Origin: an uncultured Clostridia bacterium
Lineage (GTDB): Bacteria; Bacillota; Clostridia; TANB77; CAG-508
Assembly: GCA_948919095.1 (NCBI GenBank)
Contig: CAQYCU010000020.1
Coordinates: 9,318-18,829 of the forward strand
Direction: 5' to 3'
DNA length: 9,512 bases
The notes below the pieces were generated by a model. The model was not told the origin of the DNA and made no database searches. It worked only from the letters and a program-made list of their open reading frames with translations. Position 1 is the stretch's first letter. The number at the start of each line of letters is the position of its first letter. This document shows, piece by piece, positions 1 through 7,600 of the stretch. A program made the translations under genes and the position numbers.

Positions 1-2
1 CA

Positions 3-110
3 GAATTAAATAAAGACAGTGATAAAGTATTAGAAAAATTACAAAAATTATTACAAGCCATAGCACAGAATATAAAAGATATAAAAATAACTGAATTAAA
101 AGAATTATAA
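3..110 (+). CDS. C-terminal end of an upstream gene, product unknown
   Basis: Only this frame is open from the window edge to a TAA at 108-110. It gives the last 35 residues of a protein that starts outside the window. The peptide is rich in Leu, Lys, Glu and Ile with a heptad-like spacing (VLEKLQKLLQAIAQNIKDI), so it is probably a charged amphipathic helix or short coiled coil. No domain can be recognised from this tail. The A-rich codon use matches the following genes. No terminator-like hairpin follows, so the regulator downstream might be co-transcribed with it. Confidence 0.55.
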   Translation, partial: ELNKDSDKVLEKLQKLLQAIAQNIKDIKITELKEL

Positions 111-210
111 TAAAATGCAATTTTAGATGTGTGAAAAACATAATTTTCTGGTACCCACTCAATTAAATCATTTTAGAATTATGTAATTTTAGAAAGGAAT
201 GAAATTTAGT

Positions 211-1197
211 ATGGATTTATATGAGAAAAATGGAAATGTATTATACATATTAAATGTACTAAAAAAATATAGTGATGAAAATCATATAATGAAAGTAGCT
301 GAAATACAAAGAAAAATAAAAGAAATATACAATGTAGAAATTGATCCTAGAACTATAAGAAGAAACATCAACTTATTAAAATACAAGCTAGAATATGATA
401 TTAGTACAAGAGAAGAAAACAACAAAGGATACTATATTATAAAAGACCCTGAAACAGAATTTGAGCAAGGAGAAATTAGAGCTATAATAGATACATTCAG
501 TTATGCAAAATATATAACTCCACAAGTTTCCAAAAGTATAATAAAAAAATGTAAGAACCTTCAAAATATATATGAAAACAAAAAGCTAGAAAATTATCAC
601 ATATATACAAGTGGAATCAAAACAGACAATATGGAAGTAATAAAAAATATTGAAGATATAACAGAAGCTATTTTGAACTTAAATAAAATAGAATTTGAAT
701 ATTGGAAATATACAATTACAACTAAATTAGAAAAAGTAATTGTAAGTACACCAACAGTTACGCCGTATGCAATAGTATACAATAATCAAGAATTTTATAT
801 GATAGGCATAAAAGAAGGACAAAATAAATTTTATAATTACAGATTAGATAGAATAAAAAACATAAAAATTCTTAATGAAAAGAGAACAATACCTAAAACA
901 AATAAAGATATACAAGAATATGTAGAAACAAATGTAGAAATGTTTGGCGGAGAAAAAAAACAAATCAAAGCCGAATGCAAAATGTATTTATTAGATACAG
1001 TTATTGAAGAATTTGGAGATAATCTAACAATTAAAAAAATAAATGAAGACAAATTTATACTTACAACTAACAGTAGTGTAAGAGGCTTTAAAGTATGGGC
1101 TATGAGAAATATAGATTCAGCAACAGTTATAAGTCCAGCAAATTTAAAAAATGAATTAAAAGAAATTATAGAAAATGCAAATAAACAATACAAATAA
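211..1197 (+). CDS. WYL-domain transcriptional regulator with N-terminal winged helix
   Basis: Predicted cytoplasmic DNA-binding regulator. Residue numbers count from the upstream ATG at 199. Residues 12-80 form a DeoR/HTH_11-like winged helix, with a likely recognition helix at 47-60 (EIDPRTIRRNINLL). Residues 150-225 form the Sm-fold WYL domain: the W-Y-L triad appears as FYM at 199-201, and the conserved YRLDRIKNI lies at 214-222. Residues 257-326 resemble the C-terminal WCX extension, ending in the usual VISPANL. About 330 residues is normal for the family. The ATG at 199 directly abuts the SD AGAAAGGA (191-198). The ATG at 211 (Met5), 12 nt past the SD, is therefore preferred. WYL domains are known to sense nucleic acid or nucleotide ligands and often control phage-defence or accessory loci. 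Here the inferred target is the promoter at 1245-1273. The family call is firm; the target is inference. Confidence 0.9.
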   Translation: MDLYEKNGNVLYILNVLKKYSDENHIMKVAEIQRKIKEIYNVEIDPRTIRRNINLLKYKLEYDISTREENNKGYYIIKDPETEFEQGEIRAIIDTFSYAKYITPQVSKSIIKKCKNLQNIYENKKLENYHIYTSGIKTDNMEVIKNIEDITEAILNLNKIEFEYWKYTITTKLEKVIVSTPTVTPYAIVYNNQEFYMIGIKEGQNKFYNYRLDRIKNIKILNEKRTIPKTNKDIQEYVETNVEMFGGEKKQIKAECKMYLLDTVIEEFGDNLTIKKINEDKFILTTNSSVRGFKVWAMRNIDSATVISPANLKNELKEIIENANKQYK

Positions 1198-1203
1198 ACA
1201 TCA

Positions 1204-1250
1204 TATCAATTAACAACAAAACACACATTGCGTGACCAATGTGATTGATA
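1204..1250. promoter_or_regulatory. Nested inverted repeat overlapping the -35 box, candidate operator
   Basis: Two nested perfect inverted repeats are visible. The outer arms are TATCAAT (1204-1210) and ATTGATA (1244-1250). The inner arms are CACATTG (1224-1230) and CAATGTG (1237-1243) around a 6-nt loop. A 13-nt A/C-rich stretch separates outer from inner arms on the left only. The right outer arm contains the -35 hexamer TTGATA, so a protein bound here would block RNA polymerase. The upstream WYL regulator is the obvious candidate binder (inference). There is no U-tract directly after the stem, so it is a poor terminator. Confidence 0.5.
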
Positions 1251-1273
1251 AAAATCTCTTTCTAACTTATAAT
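1245..1273 (+). promoter_or_regulatory. Sigma-A promoter for the three-gene cluster
   Basis: The -35 box is TTGATA (1245-1250; consensus TTGACA), followed by a 17-nt spacer and a perfect -10 box TATAAT (1268-1273). Transcription would start near 1280, giving a leader of about 20 nt before the TTG at 1300 and about 60 nt before the ATG at 1341. It lies between the regulator gene and the cluster, and its -35 is part of the palindrome described at 1204-1250. Confidence 0.75.
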
Positions 1274-1296
1274 AAAATAAGTTAGGAGGAGATTTT
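1251..1296 (+). promoter_or_regulatory. 19-bp imperfect hairpin spanning the -10 box and the SD
   Basis: Positions 1251-1269 pair with 1278-1296: 17 Watson-Crick pairs plus two G-U pairs (1259/1288 and 1261/1286), around an 8-nt loop at 1270-1277. The right arm contains the SD AGGAGGAG (1284-1291) and the left arm begins the -10 box. RNA read through from the regulator gene would carry both arms and could hide the SD or, with the following TTTTATTTT, act as a weak A/U-rich terminator. RNA started at the local promoter (about 1280) would carry only the right arm and leave the SD open. Pairing is seen directly; the function is inferred. Confidence 0.5.
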
Positions 1297-1299
1297 ATT

Positions 1300-1344
1300 T
1301 TGAAAAAAATTTTACTAGTAAAAAAAGAAAAGGATATTTTATGA
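1300..1344 (+). CDS. Possible 14-codon leader ORF, coupled to the next gene
   Basis: A TTG at 1300 lies 8 nt after the strongest SD in the window (AGGAGGAG, 1284-1291) and opens a frame encoding MKKILLVKKEKDIL. It stops at TGA 1342-1344, which overlaps the ATG of the next gene as ATGA (1341-1344). This layout would let ribosomes ending the leader restart on the DnaB-like gene. The downstream gene also has a weaker SD of its own (AAAAGG, 1328-1333). The ORF could be a coupling leader, a remnant of a longer N-terminus, or chance. A DNA palindrome covers its SD, so its use may be regulated. Confidence 0.35.
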   Translation: MKKILLVKKEKDIL

Positions 1345-2105
1345 AAACAGGTTTTAATGAGTTAGATAAAATAATAGATATAGGTATTCCACAATTAATA
1401 TTATTAACAGGCATACATCTTATAGAAGAATTTTCAGGAGATATAGCTAATAACATATGTTTCAAACAGCAAGACGATAAAGATTACAATGTACTAGAAA
1501 TAGTTAGATGCAGAAAAGAATATATAATACAAAGAATGATTATTAATGAAGCAAATGTAAATTATAGAAATTGGTATCACAAAGAAAAATACACAAACGA
1601 AGAATTACAAAAAATAGGAAAAGCAGTAATAAATGTAATTAATGCACCTAATAGAATACCGAGAATAATTGAGCAAGATTTAGAATTATATGATTTAAGA
1701 AAAGTAGCTAAATTAATAGAAAATTATGCCAATGAATATGCAGATAAGGAAGATATAACAACATTAGTAGTAGTTGATGTCTTTCCATTAAGTTCTCCAG
1801 ATATATTATATAAAAAGAAAAAAAGAGAAATCTTTAAATTTATCAAAGATTTAAAAATGATAAGTTACAAATTAAAATGTCCAATTCTAGTTTTATACAA
1901 TATTGAAAATAATAAATGTAATTATTTAACAAAAGAGAATATTGATAACATAAATAAAATTAACAAATATGTAGATAAATTTATAATAACCAATATAGAT
2001 AAAACTAACACATATAATGTAGATGTTTACAACAAAACGGAAAAAATAGGAGAGTGTAAACTAAAATACGACTGTAATATTAGAAAATTTTATGATTATA
2101 AGTAA
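1341..2105 (+). CDS. DnaB-C/RecA-fold protein lacking a Walker A motif
   Basis: The 254-residue protein follows the landmarks of the replicative helicase DnaB C-terminal domain in order: TGFNELD (3-9), a first beta strand QLILLTG (18-24), the strand and helix around IIQRMIINEANV (62-73), a W and an acidic helix (78-97), the NAP element (101-103), YDLRKVAKLI (117-126), a Walker B-like strand ending VVVDVFPL (143-150), and KCPILVLYNIE (179-189). The key catalytic features are missing. The P-loop position (24-34) has no GKT/GKS and no lysine. The Glu of the DnaB SLE motif and the Gln of its SQL motif are also replaced (EIVR, LYNIE). It is therefore predicted to be a non-hydrolysing structural or regulatory relative, perhaps binding DNA or another helicase. 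It is first in a cluster with 14 nt to the next gene. The fold similarity is fairly sure; the role is unknown. Confidence 0.7.
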   Translation: MKTGFNELDKIIDIGIPQLILLTGIHLIEEFSGDIANNICFKQQDDKDYNVLEIVRCRKEYIIQRMIINEANVNYRNWYHKEKYTNEELQKIGKAVINVINAPNRIPRIIEQDLELYDLRKVAKLIENYANEYADKEDITTLVVVDVFPLSSPDILYKKKKREIFKFIKDLKMISYKLKCPILVLYNIENNKCNYLTKENIDNINKINKYVDKFIITNIDKTNTYNVDVYNKTEKIGECKLKYDCNIRKFYDYK

Positions 2106-2119
2106 GGAGAAAGTTTAAT

Positions 2120-3412
2120 ATGCAAAATAAAGAAATAATAGTTGGAACAAAATTTACAAGTAAGATGCAATGCTTTAATAATTTTAGAAACTTAATTAAA
2201 GAAGAGACATTTTGTTTGCTAAATGAAAACACTCAAAAAGTACTACTAAATAAAATAAATGGAGACTATATTTATGTATATATAGTAGATGAATATGTAG
2301 AAGAAGATGGAATAGTAAATATAATTAAAGAAAATGTATGGAGGCGAATAGAAGACCCATTTTTTAATGCTGAATATGTATTTTTATATATAAGAGAAAA
2401 TGATATATATACATTTTTAGGATTGTACAAACTAAAAAATATAGAGGAAGATTATATAGAATGGAAAAAACAGGCGCAAAACAAATTTATATTAAATAAA
2501 ATGAATATAAAGAAAAAACTTAAACTTGACAATGAAACAAAAGAACGTACAGATAATAAAAAGGTAAATGATAAAGAATTGGCACTAAAAACATTAAGTG
2601 AAGGAAAAGAATATGAAATAAAAAACATAAAGAAAAGTCTAAGAAAGGATAAAGATGTTATTGAAGCGTTTTGGAAAGCTGTTAGAGAGTGTGATTACGG
2701 TTACTATTATAATAATTTATGCTTAATAATAAGTATTGATAAATATGGAGATAACATAATTGATGAGTTTTTTGAAAAAGAGAAAAAAAGGCATAATTAT
2801 AAAATAAAAAATCAATATGAAGAGAATACAGAAATAGTGCAATTTTACAAATCAGAAGGAGAATATAAAAATAGATTAGAAATATTTACCAAAGATTTCA
2901 AGCCAACTATTATTTTAATAGGACAAAAAGAAAAGCCGATTAGCATAGAAATTAAAAACAAATATAAAGACAATTTGTTTATAGAGATATATAATATAGA
3001 TACAAATATAAGTAATACAAAATTAATAACAGACGATATTGACAAAACAATTAACTTATTACGAGTTATGACCTATAATGATACAACTACTACGATTAAT
3101 ACACACATATATTATACGTATTTAAATCTGCACTTGGAAGAATTTGTGAAAAATAAAAATATCGAAATTGAAATTTATAAGGGAACGGTAAAGCAAATAA
3201 AAAAGCAAATAGAAGAAATGCCTAGAAATAAATTTCCCAAAATATATATGGTACAAACAGTTTATAATAAAGGAATAGATGAATACACTTTAAATGAAAT
3301 ATATGAAATGTTAGACAATTCAAAAAAGAATAAGTTAATTAAATATTATTCACAACATAAATGTAATATTAAAGATATTGAAATAATTATTGCAAAAACA
3401 GATTTGAGATAA
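2120..3412 (+). CDS. Uncharacterised 430-residue protein of the cluster
   Basis: I do not recognise this protein. It starts at an ATG 7 nt after the SD TAAGGAGAAA (about 2103-2112), 14 nt behind the previous gene, so it is in the same operon. The N-terminal third (1-115) is rich in aromatic beta-strand segments (YIYVYIVDEYVEE, AEYVFLYIREND, YTFLGLYKL) like a small beta-barrel domain; resemblance to substrate-reading barrels of nuclease systems is only an impression. Residues 120-160 are a highly charged Lys/Glu/Asn linker. The middle (about 160-235) appears mostly helical. The C-terminal part alternates hydrophobic strands (PTIILIG, LFIEIYNID) and helices, as in an alpha/beta domain. There is no signal peptide, membrane segment or clear catalytic motif, so it is probably cytoplasmic and acts with its operon partners. 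Confidence 0.6.
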   Translation: MQNKEIIVGTKFTSKMQCFNNFRNLIKEETFCLLNENTQKVLLNKINGDYIYVYIVDEYVEEDGIVNIIKENVWRRIEDPFFNAEYVFLYIRENDIYTFLGLYKLKNIEEDYIEWKKQAQNKFILNKMNIKKKLKLDNETKERTDNKKVNDKELALKTLSEGKEYEIKNIKKSLRKDKDVIEAFWKAVRECDYGYYYNNLCLIISIDKYGDNIIDEFFEKEKKRHNYKIKNQYEENTEIVQFYKSEGEYKNRLEIFTKDFKPTIILIGQKEKPISIEIKNKYKDNLFIEIYNIDTNISNTKLITDDIDKTINLLRVMTYNDTTTTINTHIYYTYLNLHLEEFVKNKNIEIEIYKGTVKQIKKQIEEMPRNKFPKIYMVQTVYNKGIDEYTLNEIYEMLDNSKKNKLIKYYSQHKCNIKDIEIIIAKTDLR

Positions 3413-3425
3413 AAGGAGAAATAAA

Positions 3426-4459
3426 ATGGATATATATAATTTAATAAATTCAAAGGCAATACAAGAACATTGTAGAAAAATAGGACATAAATTCAATACA
3501 GAAGAATTAACTGTACTAATTTACAGAAATAAAAAAATGAGTGTAGAAGACAAGATAAAAGCATATCAAGAACTAATTGAAAAATACGAAGATATGGAAG
3601 TAATAGAAAGAATAAATTGTAAACATTATGACAGTGTAAAGGACATGATAAGAGGAGAAATAAAAAGAATAAAAGAATTAATAGATATACTAAAAAGAGA
3701 TGAACAAGATGTAGTATATTCTTATAATTATTGGTGTGAAAATGTAAATGGAAAAATTATAGAAGGAAAAAATGAATTTAGAGATATTTATAAAGATTTT
3801 AAGGAAGTACAAAAATTAATAGAAAAAGAAATAAAAGAAGATACAGAAGATAATATAATAAGTTTTTGTATAACAAAAAGAACACTATCAAAAAAATGTA
3901 CAATTAGAGCAGAATATATACTAGATGAAAATAGAAAACTAAAAATGGTAAATATAAGTAACTTAAAATCTGAATGGCTAGACATAAGTAATATTTGCCT
4001 AAACATTCCTACGCCCTTTAAGAAGCGGAGATTTATTAATTTCTAATTCTATTACACCATTTTCAGAAGGATATGTATTAAGTTATGACAAATTTCCATT
4101 TGTATTAAATTATTTATGTAATTGGAGAGAAGATTTTCAAAAATTATTAGATAAAGGAAACCATGACTCCTCTGATATGCAAGGACCTCGGATATATAAT
4201 AACAGAAAGTGGCGAGTTATGTTTAGATAATGTATTTGACTATGATAGCTGGGAATATTTTCAAGGAGAGTTACAAGGAAGAGAAAGAATTTTAAAAGGT
4301 GTTAGCAGTTTAATGAAGGATGAAATATGTATTGATACATTTATAGATGTATATCAATATATTCAAAATGAAGAAAAACAATGTCTAAGCATATATGCAG
4401 AAGAGGGACTAAAATTAGCTGGGCTAAATGAGAAAGACATAAAAAAGTTATATAACTAA
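3426..4459 (+). CDS. Uncharacterised protein read across two +1 frameshifts at CGGA
   Basis: An ATG at 3426 follows a strong SD (AAAAGGAGAAAT), 13 nt after the previous gene. Three frames must be joined: 3426-4025 (200 codons), 4027-4188 (54 codons) and 4190-4459 (89 codons plus TAA), giving about 343 residues. The joins read PTPFKK|GDLLIS and SDMQGP|GYII. Each removes a single C in front of GGA. As far as I recall this clostridial family, homologs read PTPFKKGD and SDM-x3-GY with the same spacing, which supports one gene. The N-terminal part is helical and charged; the C-terminal part is Tyr/Trp-rich and acidic. There is no membrane segment. Without shifting, the products would be 206 residues (stop 4044-4046) or, after one shift, about 267 (stop 4228-4230). 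It could be a pseudogene, but it has no other lesion. An ATG at 4163 with AAAGGA at 4153-4158 could also start the last piece separately. Confidence 0.6.
4020..4032 (+). other. First +1 frameshift site at in-frame CGG
   Basis: Frame 0 reads CCC TTT AAG AAG CGG AGA and then stops at 4044-4046. Skipping C4026, or reading CGGA (4026-4029) as one codon, moves into the frame that stays open to 4228. The six codons from 4011 (ACG CCC TTT AAG AAG CGG) are mostly G/C-ending, unlike the AAA/ATA-rich surroundings. P-site slippage of a lysine tRNA from AAG to AGC pairs poorly, so A-site skipping or four-base decoding is the better model if the site is real. Confidence 0.5.
4180..4195 (+). other. Second +1 frameshift site at in-frame CGG
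   Basis: The middle frame reads CAA GGA CCT CGG ATA and stops at 4228-4230. Skipping C4189, or reading CGGA (4189-4192) as one codon, moves to the frame that ends at 4459. An SD-like AAGGA (4181-4185) lies just before the CCT codon, recalling the internal SD that aids the +1 shift in prfB, though the spacing is different. CCT is also a codon on which proline tRNA can slip forward. Confidence 0.5.
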
Positions 4460-4470
4460 ATTGTAACACA

Positions 4471-4528
4471 AGGACCTAATAAATGACTATACTAAAAAAG
4501 TAGAGTTCATATTAAAAGGTTCTTTTTT
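4471..4528 (+). terminator. Rho-independent terminator closing the cluster
   Basis: AGGACCT (4471-4477) pairs with AGGTTCT (4517-4523) with one G-U pair. An inner stem can form from ATGA (4483-4486) with TCAT (4507-4510) and CT-rich/AG-rich flanks around an A-rich loop. The T run TTTTTT (4523-4528) follows at once. It begins 12 nt after the last stop codon of the cluster and separates it from the ABC transporter gene. Confidence 0.65.
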
Positions 4529-4584
4529 AATATAAAATATTTAAATTTTTCATAACAAAAATAGCAGAGAATACCTTAAAAATA

Positions 4585-4613
4585 TTGACTTTTTCCCAGA
4601 AAATTGATAATAT
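4585..4613 (+). promoter_or_regulatory. Probable promoter of the ABC transporter gene
   Basis: A -35 box TTGACT (4585-4590; five of six matches) is followed by A/T-rich -10 candidates: TAATAT (4608-4613) at 17 nt spacing, or GATAAT (4606-4611), a better hexamer at 15 nt spacing. The gene start is about 45 nt downstream, with an SD AAGGAGAG at 4646-4653. No clear operator is seen around it. Confidence 0.5.
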
Positions 4614-4656
4614 ATAAAGTGGATAAAAGGGCGAAAAATTAATACAAGGAGAGCGT

Positions 4657-7600
4657 ATGTTAGAACTTAAAAATATTAAAAAAGTTTATAAGACAGCAAA
4701 TGAAAAAGTTGAAGCTCTAAAAGGTGTAAGTATAAAGTTTAGAAAATCTGAATTTGTATCAATACTAGGTCAAAGTGGATGCGGAAAAACAACATTGCTA
4801 AACATAATAGGAGGACTTGATAGATATACATCAGGAGACCTAATTATAAATGGAAAATCAACAAAGAACTTTAAAGATAGAGAATGGGATGCATATAGAA
4901 ACTATAAAGTAGGATTTGTATTTCAAAACTATAATTTAATAGGACATCAAACAATACTTTCAAATGTAGAATTAGCCCTAACACTAGGTGGAGTATCAAA
5001 AAAGGAAAGAAAAGAAAGAGCAATAAAAGCATTAGAAGAAGTAGGACTAAAAGAGCATATACATAAAAAGCCAAATCAACTATCTGGTGGACAAATGCAA
5101 AGAGTTGCAATAGCAAGAGCACTTGTAAACAACCCAGATATAATTTTAGCAGATGAGCCAACAGGGGCATTAGATACGAAAACAAGTGTGCAAGTAATGG
5201 AAATATTAAAGAAAATATCAAAAAACAAACTAATTATAATGGTAACACATAATCCTGAACTTGCAGAAGAGTACTCAAGCAGAATAATTAGAATATTAGA
5301 TGGAGTAATCACTGAAGATTCAGACCCAATTCTACCAAGAGAAAAATTAGAAAACGACAGAGAAGAAGGGAAAATTGGAAGAACTAAAATGAAGCTTTGG
5401 ACAGCATTTAGATTAAGTTTAAATAACTTATTAACAAAAAAAGGAAGAACAATTTTAGTGTCATTTGCTGGTTCTATTGGAATAATTGGAATTGCACTGA
5501 TACAGTCAGTATCAAATGGATTCCAAAGTTATGTTGATAAAATTCAAGAGGATACTTTAACCTCATATCCATTAACAATAATGAAAGAAACAACTGACAT
5601 AACAAGTGCATTATTATCAATGACTTCAATAGAAAACAAAGAACAAGAAGAAGGGAAATTACATGAAGAACAATATATCTCAAAAATGCTTGCAAGTTTA
5701 AGTACAAACGATTTAAAAAGTTTTAAAAAATATTTAGAAGCAAATTATAAAACAGTAGAAAATGATATTTCAACACTTCAATATTCATATAGTGTTGACC
5801 CAATGATTTATTCAATAGATGCCACTAATACATTGGCAAAACTAAACCCAAGCAATCTGTTTAGTTCATCTATGGGTATGGGCTCAGGGATGATGAGTTC
5901 AATGACATCTACTTATTCACAAATGATTGATGACAAAGAAAATTTAAATAATTCATATGATATATTAGCAGGAAAATGGCCAGAAAACTATGATGAAATG
6001 GTAATAGTATTATCAGAAAAAAATACTATTCCAGATTTACTAGTATATTCGCTAGGACTACGTAACACAAAAGAATTAAAAGATATAGTAACTAAGATAA
6101 TGAGTGGCGAGACAGTTGATGTAAAAAATGACCCGATGAATTTTACATATCAAGATTTAATGAATACTGACTTGCGCTTAATAATGCCAACAGACATATA
6201 CAAATACAACGAACAGTATAACATTTATGAAGATATGACTGAGAATGATGAATACATGAAAGAACTATACGACAAAGCTACAAAGTTAAAGATTACAGGT
6301 ATCGTATGTCCTAAAGAAGGAGTAAATACATTTGCATTAAATCCAGGAGTGGCATACAAATCAGAACTAATTGACCACATAATTAACTATGCGAAGGGTA
6401 CAGATATAGTTAAAAAGCAACAAGAAAATGAAGATGTTGATATTATATCAGGTTCAAGATTTGATGAAACAAAAAATGCTAAGGATATGGACTTTAAAGA
6501 TTTAATATCAATCGACACAAATGCAATACAAAGTGCATTTAATATAAATATAAACCAAAATGATATACAAAACAAAACAGCAGGATATATGGAACAAATA
6601 GTAAACTCAGTAACAACTGACACAAATCCAGCAGAAGAAGCATTTTCAAAGAACTTAACCACTTTAAGTAATGGACTACTTAATAGCATTACAGGAAAAG
6701 TTGAAGCGGATAAAGTAGATGAATTAGTTAACAATTACCTAAATACAAAAGAAGCACAAGATATCATGAAATCACTTGAAGCACAATATGTAATTCCAAG
6801 TGATACATTTAAAACAACGTATGCAGGATTACTAAAAGGTTTAATGCAAGTGTATATTGGCATTCAAAATAGCATGGCAGGCATTGGCAGTGGAGTTATA
6901 CCAGGAGAAAATATAGGTGGAACAATAATTCCTGGCGCAAGTCAAACTCCAGAAACCCCGGATAATGAAAAACAAGATGAGATACCAGAAGAGGGAGATT
7001 TAACAAATACTGAAATTGGAACTACCACAGAAACACCAACAACTACACCATCAGTACCAATTCCAACAATGCCACCAATAGACATAAATGAAATAAAAAA
7101 TAAAGTTTTAACTTCATATATGGAAAGTACTGCAATAAAACAAACTATTGAAACAATGGCAAAAGCAATGACAGAAGCAAAAATGAAAATGACTGTAATG
7201 ACAAAAGTAGGAGAACTAACCAATACATTAGTAGGAAGTTTTGCATCAGCATTTAATGTTGACGAAAATAAGATGGCAAGTGCATTCCAAATAAAAATGA
7301 CACAAGAAGAGATAACAAGAATAGTAACAGCAATGATGAGTAAAAAAGAAACAAGTGCAAGGACAAATTTATTAAGTTTTGGATATCAAGATAAAGAAGA
7401 ACCAACATATATATCATTTTATTTCAAAAGTTTTGATGGAAAGGAACACTTTCTAGATTTCCTAAATGATTATAATAAACAAGTAAAAGCTGAGGGAAAA
7501 GATGATAAAGAAATAAATTATACTGATACAACAGGAATACTTATGGGTTCAGTAAAAACAATAGTAAATGCAGTAACATATGTACTTATAGCATTTGTAT

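Noticed and set aside
837..1193. Minus-strand open frame opposite the WYL gene, and similar frames at 2845-3045, 3788-4006, 4871-5312, 6387-6734, 6942-7223, 7939-8424 and 8761-9144
   Set aside because: All lie opposite convincing + strand genes, have low-complexity Phe/Leu/Ser/Ile-rich translations typical of antisense reading of A-rich genes, and lack SD sites or recognisable domains.
1224..1243. Inner stem-loop as a terminator of the regulator gene
   Set aside because: The 7-bp stem is followed by ATTGATAAAA, not by a T run. Its position next to the -35 box makes an operator more likely.
4020..4192. Classic -1 slippery heptamers as the cause of the frame changes
   Set aside because: Both joins need +1, not -1, and no X-XXY-YYZ heptamer sits at either join.
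4163..4459. Independent 98-residue gene starting at ATG 4163
   Set aside because: It has a plausible SD (AAAGGA, 4153-4158), but its first nine codons overlap the middle frame that encodes the DSSDMQGP segment, and from GYII onward it continues the family sequence. It is better explained as the end of the frameshifted gene, though internal initiation remains possible.
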